Below, one piece after another: positions 46,711-54,676 of a stretch of DNA of 64,000 nt; positions within the stretch are counted from its first letter, which is position 1; each line of letters begins with the position of its first letter. The DNA lies in NCBI RefSeq assembly GCF_039545795.1, contig NZ_CP154260.1, forward strand, positions 253,001 to 317,000, read 5' to 3'. Source of the DNA: Chitinophaga niabensis. GTDB lineage: Bacteria; Bacteroidota; Bacteroidia; Chitinophagales; Chitinophagaceae. The position numbers and the translations under genes were made by a program. The notes below the pieces were generated by a model. The model was not told the origin of the DNA, did no database searches, and saw only the letters and a program-made list of their open reading frames with translations.

Positions 46711-46740
46711 AAAGGCCCGTAATAAAAACGGGCCTTTTTT
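46711..46740 (+). terminator. Terminator after the SIS-domain gene
   Basis: AAAGGCCCGT pairs with ACGGGCCTTT (one internal loop of AATAAAA), followed by TTT. It closes the ROK-MFS-SIS operon. Confidence 0.88.
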
Positions 46741-46765
46741 ATAACATTAAAATAGCAATCAGGGA

Positions 46766-48541
46766 TTAACAAGTTGGTTCCTTAGGGTTTACCTTCTCGC
46801 GTATTCCTTCAGGTAAGTAATCACCAAAGAATTTAGAACGGAATTGTTGAGTACCTTCTTTCTTCTTTTTAATATCTTTATCTGCCGGCTTTAAGGCAGG
46901 CGGAGCTTTCTTGGTGCGGGGGCGATCTGTATGAGTTGAAAGCCTGGTTTCCACCAAGGCAAATACTTTCTTTTTTTCAGTCATCTTTTCCTGTGGCAGT
47001 TCTGTCCATTTTTCCTTCAGGTACAGGCTGCTTTGTGCAGGTTTCTCAGATTTTTTGATGACGGGTTTTTTAAACAGAACAGTATCCGTAGTGGTATACT
47101 TCTTCTTTTTAAGAATGGGTTTGCTGAATCCTGCCGTATCTTTTACGTATTTATCCCTGGATTTAGGTTTGATGAACCGTACCGTATCCGTTAGATATTT
47201 ATCCTTTTTATCCTTGAATTTAGGTTTAGCAAATTGTACTGTATCGGTAGTTGTCCGGTATTTATCCCTGGATTTAAGTTTAGAGAACCGTACCGTATCG
47301 GCAGTTGTTAAATATTTATCCTTCAACACAGGTTTAGAGAACCGTACTGTATCGGCAGTTGTTACATATTTATCCTTCAATACAGGTTTAGAGAACCGTA
47401 CAGTATCTGTGGATGAAAGCTTTTTCCTGGGAGCTGGTTTAGAAACCCATTTATCTTTTTTAATCCTGTAAGTATCAGCTACCTGTGCAGGAGCATAATA
47501 AACCGCCAGCGATTCTGCTGAATGCGGACTAACCGGCGCAGGTTTTTCAGGTTCTTTCTCCGGCATGAAGCTAAAGGCGGTTATAGCGATCAGGCCAAAG
47601 ATCAGTGAAATTCTTTCCATGATAGTTAACTTTTTGTTTTCGCGTGTAAGCATACGTTTCACACGTTGTAATAAATGTTCCTGTGTGCTACCAAGTCTTA
47701 ACTGCAGAGAAGTTCCTGAAACAGCCTGCTCTTCAAATGCAACAAGCGCATGCAGATAGGTAGCCTTGTGTGGGGTATGCGCCACTACAATATCATCGCA
47801 ACATGCTTCCCGTTCTTCACGCAGGCGCGCAGAGATCCAGAGGAATGCAGGATTGAAGAAGAAGATCGTTTCCGTGAAGCTGTGCAGTATGTTCACGAGG
47901 TAATCTTTCCTGCGGATATGAGCCAGTTCATGCAGCAGGATGGTTTCTACCTGGTCTGCAGGTAATTGTGTTAACAGCCCGAGGGGAAGGAAGATAACAG
48001 GTTTAAAGAATCCAATAGTAACAGGCGTTTTAACGATACCGGATTCTAATAAACGAATTGCTTTTTGAATACCCAATGAATGAGATAGTCTTATCAATGT
48101 TTCCTCCCAATGTGCCGGAGCCGGTTGGATATTGATCCTTCTGATCCGGTGTATATAATAAAAGCCACTCAGCAACCTGATACATTTTACCAGGAAAATA
48201 AGGGCCCATACCATCATGAACCAGGGAGCGTGCTGGTTCATATATTGAATGATCAACTGCCCGGGGTGTTGTGGTAATACAGCAGTTGCGGCGTCTATAT
48301 CATTACCAGGAATATTTGCAATGGCGGCTGCAGTATCACCCAGTTCAGTATAGAAAGTAATGCCGGATGTAAGCAGGCTTAAGAGTAAAAGGAAGCCCAG
48401 CAGGTTATAACGTGTACGGGCAGAAGAGTGACGTGTGCCCCAAAGTATGATCCCTGCAAGCGCAGCAGCAATCATGCCTTGCCAGATGGAATGGAGGAAG
48501 GTACGGCAGATAGCCTGTAATGTTTCATTCGTCAGGAACAT
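46766..48541 (-). CDS. M56 (BlaR1/MecR1) family metallopeptidase with repeat-rich periplasmic tail
   Basis: The 591-residue membrane protease has four hydrophobic N-terminal segments and the zinc motif HELAH at residues 204-208, with a third ligand likely in EREACCDD near 245. This is the BlaR1 fold, which cleaves a BlaI-type repressor when it senses an external signal. No penicillin-binding sensor domain is present. Instead, residues about 376-497 hold seven imperfect repeats of about 20 residues built on (T)DTVRFSKPVLKDKY. The tail is very Lys-rich. It follows the BlaI gene by 22 bases. Confidence 0.9.
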   Translation of the reverse strand: MFLTNETLQAICRTFLHSIWQGMIAAALAGIILWGTRHSSARTRYNLLGFLLLLSLLTSGITFYTELGDTAAAIANIPGNDIDAATAVLPQHPGQLIIQYMNQHAPWFMMVWALIFLVKCIRLLSGFYYIHRIRRINIQPAPAHWEETLIRLSHSLGIQKAIRLLESGIVKTPVTIGFFKPVIFLPLGLLTQLPADQVETILLHELAHIRRKDYLVNILHSFTETIFFFNPAFLWISARLREEREACCDDIVVAHTPHKATYLHALVAFEEQAVSGTSLQLRLGSTQEHLLQRVKRMLTRENKKLTIMERISLIFGLIAITAFSFMPEKEPEKPAPVSPHSAESLAVYYAPAQVADTYRIKKDKWVSKPAPRKKLSSTDTVRFSKPVLKDKYVTTADTVRFSKPVLKDKYLTTADTVRFSKLKSRDKYRTTTDTVQFAKPKFKDKKDKYLTDTVRFIKPKSRDKYVKDTAGFSKPILKKKKYTTTDTVLFKKPVIKKSEKPAQSSLYLKEKWTELPQEKMTEKKKVFALVETRLSTHTDRPRTKKAPPALKPADKDIKKKKEGTQQFRSKFFGDYLPEGIREKVNPKEPTC

Positions 48542-48563
48542 AAAGCATTAGTTTAAGACATGA

Positions 48564-48956
48564 TCACTTGTCCATTTTCTTCAGCAACTCCCGGATAGCA
48601 TCCAGTTCTTTTTTAGAAGTTTTCTTATTACCCAGTAATTGCATCATCAGGCTGCTGGCAGACCCATTGTACATCGTATCCACAAACCTGTCCAGCAAAT
48701 GGCCTTTGGTGGATTGTTCCTCCACAGCTGCACTGTAAACATGTTTCATCTGGCTTTCATCCCTGCTGAGCAATTCCTTTTCCACCATGATCTGCATGAG
48801 CTTAAGGGTAGAAGTATACTGCACTTCCCGCTTTTGTTCATTCAGGATATCATTTACAGCCCTTACCGTAGAGGGGCCATGCTGCCATAATACCTGCAGG
48901 ATCTCCAGCTCGGATTTTGTTGGTTCCGGGTTGTTTTCGTTTTTGTTCGTCTTCAT
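48564..48956 (-). CDS. BlaI/MecI/CopY family transcriptional repressor
   Basis: The 130-residue winged-helix repressor has the family core LEILQVLWQHGPSTVRAVNDIL, then YTSTLKLMQIMVEKELLSRDE, and a C-terminal dimerisation part. It is upstream of the M56 peptidase, its likely partner, which would cleave it to relieve repression. A large palindrome lies between its start and the divergent serine hydrolase gene, so it probably controls both directions. Confidence 0.9.
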   Translation of the reverse strand: MKTNKNENNPEPTKSELEILQVLWQHGPSTVRAVNDILNEQKREVQYTSTLKLMQIMVEKELLSRDESQMKHVYSAAVEEQSTKGHLLDRFVDTMYNGSASSLMMQLLGNKKTSKKELDAIRELLKKMDK

Positions 48957-48962
48957 ACTTTA

Positions 48963-49000
48963 AAGGTAGGAAATATTTCGTACGAAACAAATATTACCTT
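48963..49000. promoter_or_regulatory. Putative BlaI operator palindrome
   Basis: A 38-base region has near-symmetrical halves. The centre is the perfect palindrome TTTCGTACGAAA (48976-48987), and the outer ends are AAGGTA and TACCTT. It sits between the divergent BlaI and serine hydrolase genes, the expected place for a BlaI-type site. Confidence 0.6.
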
Positions 49001-49024
49001 ACTTTTAGCTGAAAAATTTGCGTC

Positions 49025-50515
49025 ATGAAAAGAATCCACATCCTGCTTTCATTACATTTAGTATTGATCTTCAATTCCTTAAAAGCCCAGGAGATCAAAC
49101 ACCGTTTAGACTCCTTTTTAACCGTAGCAGCCAATAACGACTATTTCAACGGCTGTGTAATGGTGAGTGAAAAAGGAAAGATTATTTATAGTTATGCCGC
49201 AGGTTATGCAGATGAAGAGCGAAAGATCCCCAATTCCACCACTTCCTGCTTCAACCTGGCATCTGTTACCAAACCCCTGACAGCCGTAGCCGTATTACAA
49301 CAGGTACAGCGTGGAAAATGCAAACTGGCAGACCCGGTAATGAAATATCTTCCGGACTTTCCTTATCCCGCCATCACCATTCGTCATTTACTTTCACATA
49401 CAGGAGGTTTGCCGCAGCTGGAGCGGTTCATGGACAGCATTATTGGAAAGAACAAAGGCAGGGTATTCACGAATACAGATGTATATGGATACCTGCTTGC
49501 ACTGAAAGGACAAACAAAATTCCCTGCCGGAGACAAATGGGATTACAGTAACATGGGATACATTACCCTGGCATTAATGGTGGAAAAACTGAGCGGATTA
49601 TCTTTCGGAGAATACATGAAAAAGAATGTATTCCTTCCTGCCGGTATGAAATCCTCATTTGTAGGAAATAAAGAAGCGGAGAATTGCGTAGTGAGGTATA
49701 TTGTTCCCAACATGTATGATACTGCATACGTATCCATCTCCTCATTAAACAAAGTTCAATTATTTGAGTACGAGAGCCTGCGAGGAACGCAGGGAAGCGG
49801 AAATATCTTCAGTACCCTGGAAGACATGCTGCGTTTTGATAATGCCCTCAGTGCCGGAAAAATATTGGATACCGCATTACTGCGCGTAGCGCAAACACCT
49901 ATACAGATGAACGATGGCAAAAGCCGTTCGTACGGATTTGGATGGAACATTGTATATAATCAGTTTGGTGATACAATTGTATATCACGATGGTCATGTGT
50001 CCGGGATAGTGACGATGATGATGAAAACTAAAAGAAAAGACCAGACGATTTTCTTCTATGATAACCATTCTTCAGAAGCCTTCTTTCAAAAGATTAATAG
50101 TATCTATCATTACCTGAATGGAAGAGGAGGGAAGCCATTCCGGCTTACCAAATCCCTGGTGAAGGTCTATGCCCGTGCCCTCGTGGAAAAAGGTTCGGAT
50201 CATGCTGCCGTTATTTTTAATAACCTGAAAAGTGATACAGCGAATTATTATATAGATGAGTTTGAAATGAATAACCTGGGTTATAACCTGCTCTATAATG
50301 CCAAATTTGAAGGTCGTTACCAACTGGCCTGTGAAGTGCTTAAGTTGAATACGATGTTATATCCTAAAAGTTCCAATACATACGATAGTTATGGCCTCGC
50401 ACTAAGATTAGCCAACAAGAAAGAAGAAGCCATCCTGATGTACCAGAAATCACTGCTGATGAACCCGAACAATGAACAGGGAAGAAAAGCCCTGGCAAAG
50501 CTAATGGCCAAATAA
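49025..50515 (+). CDS. Secreted serine hydrolase (beta-lactamase class C-like) with C-terminal TPR
   Basis: The 496-residue product has a signal peptide ending near SLKAQE. The penicillin-binding-like active site has S in NLASVTKPL (SxxK, about residue 80), the YSNMGY motif (YxN), and an HDGHVSG element in place of KTG. This group includes esterases, D-aminopeptidases and beta-lactamases, so lactam hydrolysis is not assured. The last 110 residues contain two TPR-like units (AALRLANKKEEAILMYQKSLLMNP). It is divergent from BlaI and abuts the convergent HxlR gene. Confidence 0.88.
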   Translation: MKRIHILLSLHLVLIFNSLKAQEIKHRLDSFLTVAANNDYFNGCVMVSEKGKIIYSYAAGYADEERKIPNSTTSCFNLASVTKPLTAVAVLQQVQRGKCKLADPVMKYLPDFPYPAITIRHLLSHTGGLPQLERFMDSIIGKNKGRVFTNTDVYGYLLALKGQTKFPAGDKWDYSNMGYITLALMVEKLSGLSFGEYMKKNVFLPAGMKSSFVGNKEAENCVVRYIVPNMYDTAYVSISSLNKVQLFEYESLRGTQGSGNIFSTLEDMLRFDNALSAGKILDTALLRVAQTPIQMNDGKSRSYGFGWNIVYNQFGDTIVYHDGHVSGIVTMMMKTKRKDQTIFFYDNHSSEAFFQKINSIYHYLNGRGGKPFRLTKSLVKVYARALVEKGSDHAAVIFNNLKSDTANYYIDEFEMNNLGYNLLYNAKFEGRYQLACEVLKLNTMLYPKSSNTYDSYGLALRLANKKEEAILMYQKSLLMNPNNEQGRKALAKLMAK

Positions 50516-50881
50516 CTATTTGTACAGGTGCTGATCCTTCAGGTAATCAATACCATTATCTTTTAGATACCTGATACCCCACTGGCTGAGGAATTCTGTA
50601 ACAGGTGAAAGGGATTGCCCCAGTGGGGTAAGGGTATACTCCACTCTGTAGGGTTTGGCAGACAACACCTGTTTTACGATGAGCTGATCTTTCTCCAGGT
50701 CCTTCAGTTGCTGTGTGAGCATTTTCTCGGAGATGCCGGGCATCTGTTCCCGCAGATTACTGAAGCTGCTCTGGTGAAAGCGATGGAGGTGACCAAGGAT
50801 CAATACTTTCCATTTCCCGTTGATGAAGGAAAGGGATACATCTATTGGGCAGGTGAATGTTTTTTCGTGTAAGGTGATCAT
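50516..50881 (-). CDS. HxlR family transcriptional regulator
   Basis: The 121-residue winged-helix protein opens with CPIDVSLSFINGKWKVLILGHL, the classic HxlR signature including the redox-relevant N-terminal cysteine. It continues with FSNLREQMPGISEKMLTQQLKDLE. Many members sense quinones, aldehydes or disulfide stress through that cysteine. It is divergent from the monooxygenase gene with a palindrome between their promoters. Its stop abuts the serine hydrolase stop. Confidence 0.9.
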   Translation of the reverse strand: MITLHEKTFTCPIDVSLSFINGKWKVLILGHLHRFHQSSFSNLREQMPGISEKMLTQQLKDLEKDQLIVKQVLSAKPYRVEYTLTPLGQSLSPVTEFLSQWGIRYLKDNGIDYLKDQHLYK

Positions 50882-50891
50882 ATGGAAGCGG

Positions 50892-50909
50892 GCTTACCTT
50901 TTGGTAAGC
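50892..50909. promoter_or_regulatory. Putative HxlR operator
   Basis: GCTTACCTTTTGGTAAGC is a perfect inverted repeat (7-base arms, TTTT spacer) just upstream of the HxlR start and 54 bases before the monooxygenase ATG. Its TTACC/GGTAA halves resemble sites bound by HxlR-type regulators. Confidence 0.6.
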
Positions 50910-50962
50910 TATTTTTTGAAAAAGTGAATTCCTGTAACATTGCTTTCACAAATTTACACAAA

Positions 50963-51334
50963 ATGAAAATGATCACCCTGTGGTGCGTGTTACTCTTCGG
51001 AAGTAGCAGTTTGCCTCCTAAAGACAATTACGTAGTTGAAATCATCCGCTACAAGATCCCTGCAGACCAGCAGAAGAATTTCGAAGCAGCTTATACAGAA
51101 GGAGGGAAGTCCCTGAAGGCATCTCCTTATTGTCTTCATTATGAAGTGATCCACGGAATAGAAGAACCGGAGAAGTACATCGTAAGGATCCACTGGACGT
51201 CCAAAGAAGACCATGAGAAACTTTTCCGGCAAAGCGCAGCGTTCAGGAGCTTTTTTAAGGAGGTAAGGCCTTTTTTCGATAATATTGAGGAAATGAAACA
51301 TTACGATCAAACTTCCATTTCCTGGTCTAAGTGA
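50963..51334 (+). CDS. Secreted antibiotic-biosynthesis-monooxygenase-like protein
   Basis: About 123 residues from the ATG at 50963, which gives a short signal-like start, MKMITLWCVLLFGSSSLPPKD. The frame is open from 50882, but the extra part is not conserved-looking and would cross the operator. The domain reads YVVEIIRYKIPADQQKNFEAAY, and ending NIEEMKHYDQT, typical of the dimeric alpha-beta barrel (ABM) fold. Such proteins can oxidise quinols. It is divergent from HxlR and followed 7 bases later by a truncated haemoglobin gene. Confidence 0.82.
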   Translation: MKMITLWCVLLFGSSSLPPKDNYVVEIIRYKIPADQQKNFEAAYTEGGKSLKASPYCLHYEVIHGIEEPEKYIVRIHWTSKEDHEKLFRQSAAFRSFFKEVRPFFDNIEEMKHYDQTSISWSK

Positions 51335-51341
51335 TTATTGC

Positions 51342-51812
51342 ATGAAAGAGATACCAAGTCTTTATACCTGGGCAGGCGGGCAACCTGCTCTTGAAAAGCT
51401 TACCGCTGTTTTTTACGCCAAAGTGCTGAAGGATGAACTCCTGGAACCTGTATTTCGCCATATGAGCCCGGAGCACAGCAAACATGTGGCCCATTTTATT
51501 GGCCAGGTGTTTGGCGGCCCGCCGGTTTATACCGGGGAAGATGAAGGCAGCCATGCCAGGATGGTACAGCATCACATCGGAAAATCCCTCACAGAAACCC
51601 AGCGCCGCCGGTGGATCAGCCTCTTGCTGGACAGTGCGGACGAAATTGGCCTGGCCGATGACCCGGAATTCCGTTCTGCCCTGGTAGGATACCTGGAATG
51701 GGGGAGCCGCCTGGCGGTCATTAACTCCAATACAACAGAGAACCCGATTAACGAAAATGAGCCTATGCCCATGTGGGGCTGGGGGGAAACCGGAGGCCCA
51801 TATCAGCCCTGA
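51342..51812 (+). CDS. Group II truncated haemoglobin
   Basis: The 156-residue product begins LYTWAGGQPALEKLTAVFYAKVLKD and has the proximal-histidine region MVQHHIGKSLTETQRRRW, whose Trp is the group II G8 tryptophan. The tail is MPMWGWGETGGPYQP. The fold binds haem and O2 or NO; function may be oxygen sensing, NO handling or redox protection. Its 7-base gap after the monooxygenase suggests co-transcription under HxlR control. Confidence 0.92.
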   Translation: MKEIPSLYTWAGGQPALEKLTAVFYAKVLKDELLEPVFRHMSPEHSKHVAHFIGQVFGGPPVYTGEDEGSHARMVQHHIGKSLTETQRRRWISLLLDSADEIGLADDPEFRSALVGYLEWGSRLAVINSNTTENPINENEPMPMWGWGETGGPYQP

Positions 51813-51924
51813 TTCCGCTGAAACCTGCTACAGGAGGGGATGAAAATTTTTCTCCTGAACTTTTGACTTTTAAAGGTTTAGCCTGTATCTTTGCACTCCA
51901 AATTTGAAATATCAGTTTGGATAT

Positions 51925-51998
51925 GGCGAGGTAGCTCAGGTGGTTAGAGCGTTGGATTCATAACCCAAAGGTCTCGGGTTCAACTCCCGATCTCGCTA
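51925..51998 (+). tRNA. tRNA-Met (anticodon CAT)
   Basis: Acceptor GGCGAGG pairs with TCTCGCT. The D-arm has TAGCTCAGGTGGTTAGAGC, the anticodon loop is TTCATAA, the T-arm is CGGG-TTCAACT-CCCG and the discriminator A. No CCA is encoded. The anticodon fits elongator or initiator methionine; the elongator type is more likely because the acceptor ends pair. Its 3' end, CCCGATCTCGCTAC, is repeated downstream, marking an integration site. Confidence 0.93.
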
Positions 51999-51999
51999 C
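51986..51999. repeat. att-like repeat copy 0 (3' end of tRNA-Met)
   Basis: CCCGATCTCGCTAC closes tRNA-Met here. The same 14 bases recur exactly at 54038-54051 and 54710-54723, with a weaker 10-base form at 55655-55664. This is the pattern left by tRNA-targeted integration. Confidence 0.75.
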
Positions 52000-52003
52000 A
52001 CAG

Positions 52004-52040
52004 AAAACGGCTTTGAAGTATGCTTCGAAGCCGTTTTGTA
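52004..52040. terminator. Terminator directly after tRNA-Met, shared with the nuclease gene
   Basis: AAAACGGCTTTGAAG pairs with CTTCGAAGCCGTTTT around a short loop and is T-rich on both sides. It ends the tRNA transcript on the + strand and can end the minus-strand nuclease operon. Confidence 0.85.
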
Positions 52041-52060
52041 TTTGTAAATTAAATTATTTC

Positions 52061-53008
52061 TTAGGTCAATATATCTTTTCTTGTTGTATGAAGATGAACC
52101 ACTTTATATTGATCTGCTCCCACGGCCTTTATATCTACCTGACCTCTTGTTAACTCATATCTGATTAAAGCTACTTTACCCTTACTTTCTACATCATATT
52201 GCCAGATGAATATTGGTGCTGTTATAACAATTTTATGCTTCACTTTACAAGTTACCTTTGCAATAGCTGTAGTTCCATTGACATAGATTTTCCCTCCATT
52301 GATCTGTGACATAAATTGATCTTCAAATATATGTTCTCCCACAGGAAGCCCCGTTTCAGTAGAATCTGTATAGCCCATATAAAATCCTGTTTTTTCGGTG
52401 CTTTCAATAATCGTCATGGGAACATCATACTTTTTCGTAACGAAATTATTAATTAATCTACTTCCGAATTCTTTGAAATCAAGGAGATTTCCCCCTTCCG
52501 CAACTAAGGAGGATACATCAGGTTCAAACTTAATCAAGCTTCCAGATTCATCCAGAAATCCAAATTCGGCTTGAGCTGTTTCGGTACTAAAACTGTTAGA
52601 AAAACCTATGAAAGGGAATTTATCTAGCTCTTTTGTTGCTATTAATAATTTTATTCGAGAATCGCGTTTTGCCTGAGCTTCTGCATATGTAGAAAATCCC
52701 TTCGCAATAAAGTATCCATTTTGGGCATTTACGCACTGTATTTTTTCTGAGAACACTATTATCTCATTTTTGTTGACGTTTTCTTCCCAGTTTTTGCATT
52801 CGAAAATATAAATAAAGGGGGAGCCTAAGCCGAAATCAATTTCAACGTACAGATCTATTTCATGTTTCACTCCATCAACAATAATTATTTTTTTTCTTTG
52901 AATGCGAATGTTTTGAGTCCGTAACCCTGGATTCTGAGCGATTAAGAATTTTTCTACCGCTTCAACCGCATCTTCTAGTTCGTCACCTTTTTCAAGATTA
53001 GTAGTCAT
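52061..53008 (-). CDS. PD-(D/E)xK nuclease-like protein (candidate defence effector)
   Basis: The 315-residue product has an N-terminal Mrr/restriction-like nuclease pattern: HEID with D52, then IFECK with E70 and K72, and a following helix SEKI. The spacing suits a metal-dependent DNase. The first helix begins LEDAVEAVEKFL. The C-terminal 190 residues are beta-rich and unrecognised; they could be a sensor or DNA-binding part. It follows the HEPN-like gene by 30 bases, so they form an operon. The DNA is AT-rich compared with the core genes. Nuclease activity is inference from motifs. Confidence 0.72.
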   Translation of the reverse strand: MTTNLEKGDELEDAVEAVEKFLIAQNPGLRTQNIRIQRKKIIIVDGVKHEIDLYVEIDFGLGSPFIYIFECKNWEENVNKNEIIVFSEKIQCVNAQNGYFIAKGFSTYAEAQAKRDSRIKLLIATKELDKFPFIGFSNSFSTETAQAEFGFLDESGSLIKFEPDVSSLVAEGGNLLDFKEFGSRLINNFVTKKYDVPMTIIESTEKTGFYMGYTDSTETGLPVGEHIFEDQFMSQINGGKIYVNGTTAIAKVTCKVKHKIVITAPIFIWQYDVESKGKVALIRYELTRGQVDIKAVGADQYKVVHLHTTRKDILT

Positions 53009-53038
53009 GGGAGGATAATTTATTATTATAGCTGCTTT

Positions 53039-53860
53039 TTAGAAAAGTGTTTTTGTGAGTTTATCAACGCCATTTATTAAATCATCGATTTGTTCTTTAG
53101 TTGGCTCTGTACCTGTATGGTGGTCGCATTTATTCCTGAGATCTCCGAGAAATTGGATAGTACGCCATTGCGGTACTTCTATTACATCATTCTGCTTTAA
53201 AAGGTCATTACAATTTGAAATTGTTGCGGTTCTAGTTAATGTAAGACAATGATTCTCGCAAACCTGTTTAAGGTGCTCTTCGAGCACAACACCAGCAATA
53301 GCGCCCGCAGCCCGAAAGAAATTCTTTTTTAATAACTCTTTCGCTACGTCTAATTCAGAATCAAATAAGTCTGCTTGAACTAATTGCTTAATGTCAAAAA
53401 GGGAGCTTTCGAACCTGACTTCTACGGATTTTAGAATATTTAATTGTTGCTCGAATTGAGGAATCGCCGCATCTTTACCTACTATTGTTTCTTTATTATA
53501 GCTAGAAGAGCCTCTAGTAACAATTACCCCTTGTAAGTAATCTTCAATAACATAATTGCCATATCCAAGATCCTTTCTTGTTTTTGGTTTCTCATATAGC
53601 TTTACAAAGTCAGCTAAACGGTCAGGAAGTAATAGTTTGATCAATGATTTTGCTTCCGAATACCACATCTGATATTTGTTGCTAAATACAGGGATTTTCT
53701 TTATTTCTTCTTGATAATTTGTTTTATGGATTACTTTCAACTGGTTTTCAATTTCTGAAGGAAAACATTCATACTTTATTGCGGTATCCAGCTTTCTACC
53801 ATCTGAAATTAATTTTTTGAGGTCTTCTTTGAATTTCTCAAGGTTTGAAATTGTAGACAT
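53039..53860 (-). CDS. HEPN-like protein with RX4H motif (candidate defence component)
   Basis: The 273-residue product has no signal peptide. The C-terminal third (about 170-273) looks like a HEPN/DUF4145-type helical domain, with AAGAIAGVVLEEHLKQV and the motif RNKCDHH, i.e. R242-x4-H247 (or H248), the catalytic pattern of many RNase HEPN toxins. The N-terminal part is Lys/Glu-rich and not recognised. Transcribed first in a two-gene operon with the nuclease. HEPN RNases are frequent in abortive-infection and toxin systems, which is the basis for the defence suggestion. Confidence 0.65.
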   Translation of the reverse strand: MSTISNLEKFKEDLKKLISDGRKLDTAIKYECFPSEIENQLKVIHKTNYQEEIKKIPVFSNKYQMWYSEAKSLIKLLLPDRLADFVKLYEKPKTRKDLGYGNYVIEDYLQGVIVTRGSSSYNKETIVGKDAAIPQFEQQLNILKSVEVRFESSLFDIKQLVQADLFDSELDVAKELLKKNFFRAAGAIAGVVLEEHLKQVCENHCLTLTRTATISNCNDLLKQNDVIEVPQWRTIQFLGDLRNKCDHHTGTEPTKEQIDDLINGVDKLTKTLF

Positions 53861-53952
53861 TAATGGAGGAGTTTGAATAAAATGATTTTATAACTCGTGT
53901 CTTACATGCTAAAGAGAGTGTAAATGTAGTAATAAATTTGTATCTGCCTTAA

Positions 53953-53999
53953 TTGGCAATTTTTATTACTGTCAAAACGTTAGCTAGGCAGATTGCCAA
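53953..53999. repeat. Spaced inverted repeat near the island boundary
   Basis: TTGGCAAT at 53953-53960 and ATTGCCAA at 53992-53999 are a perfect 8-base inverted repeat 31 bases apart, inside the end of the first island. It could be a recombinase arm site or regulatory element; it may also be chance. Confidence 0.35.
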
Positions 54000-54004
54000 A
54001 AGCC

Positions 54005-54051
54005 AGCAAATCTTGCATGAACCGGTTAGGTAATCCGCCCGATCTCGCTAC
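54005..54051. repeat. att-like repeat copy 1 with 33-base inner arm
   Basis: The last 14 bases are identical to the tRNA-Met end. The preceding 33 bases resemble those before copy 2 (54677-54709), and the two 47-base segments agree at 36 positions. This suggests a shared element end. Confidence 0.7.
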
Positions 54052-54054
54052 GAT

Positions 54055-54090
54055 AAAGGTTTTTGGACTTACATCTGAAAACCTTTTTTT
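54055..54090 (+). terminator. Hairpin after att-like copy 1
   Basis: AAAGGTTTT pairs with AAAACCTTT around a loop of about 14 bases, followed by TTTT. It mirrors the hairpin that follows tRNA-Met itself. Confidence 0.65.
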
Positions 54091-54111
54091 ATGTGACACA
54101 ATGTCGCTTCC

Positions 54112-54253
54112 TTAGTTAATGAATGGAGTTGTGGACATTAAGCCTCCTCTTGCCAAGAAGTACTTAAATCTAATCCCAGGAAACGATGTTCTTGTAAGCC
54201 TCAAAAAATTCCGCATGTGTCATAGGGCAGAAGACTTGATTATTTCCACTCAT
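54112..54253 (-). pseudogene. Frameshifted small gene in the second island
   Basis: An ATG at 54253 opens MSGNNQVFCPMTHAEFFEAY and then meets a TAG after 27 residues. Shifting by one base after KNI gives FPGIRFKYFLARGGLMSTT and a TAA at 54112. The joined protein of about 50 residues reads smoothly, so this looks like a real gene broken by a frameshift. It starts 3 bases after the 115-residue gene stop. No family recognised. Confidence 0.45.
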
Positions 54254-54256
54254 TAT

Positions 54257-54604
54257 TTATTCATCTTCAAAAGGTAATTTCACAGGTGTCAGAAGCCAGG
54301 ATATTCCATCTTCAAGTTGCTTGACATGCCAAATTGTTATACCAGCTGTGAATTCTTCCGTTCTATCTCCATTGAACATAAAGGGAGGTATCCACATTAG
54401 TTCTATTTTCCCGTCTCCATCCCAACCGGCTTCTATGAACATTTCTGTTGCAATCCTGGTATAGTCCTCTGCGTTTGCTAAACAATCTTCAGGTGCGAGG
54501 GTAAAATTCAGGTTATCAATCCACTCATACATCAGAACCCTGAAAGTTCTTAATTTTTCTGATGGATATTTAATAATATTCTTTTTATCTCTTTGAAAAT
54601 TCAT
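54257..54604 (-). CDS. Hypothetical protein in the second tRNA-Met island
   Basis: The 115-residue soluble protein has no signal peptide. It is rich in aromatic and acidic residues (YEWIDNLNFTLAPEDC, MWIPPFMFNGD, GISWLLTPVKLPFEDE). The composition and size are like many immunity-type proteins, but I recognise no family. It is the only intact gene of the island bounded by att-like copies 1 and 2. Confidence 0.6.
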   Translation of the reverse strand: MNFQRDKKNIIKYPSEKLRTFRVLMYEWIDNLNFTLAPEDCLANAEDYTRIATEMFIEAGWDGDGKIELMWIPPFMFNGDRTEEFTAGITIWHVKQLEDGISWLLTPVKLPFEDE

Positions 54605-54676
54605 ATAGTATTTACATTCTTGTATCCTTCTTAGAATAGGTTTTTAAGCCAATGTTATATTAGATAGCTAAAAGAT

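Noticed and set aside
47055..47471. Plus-strand frame of 138 codons with repeated motifs
   Set aside because: It is antisense to the repeat tail of the M56 peptidase. The repeats come from the real gene on the other strand. The same repeats are also not CRISPR: they are coding, imperfect and have no unique spacers.
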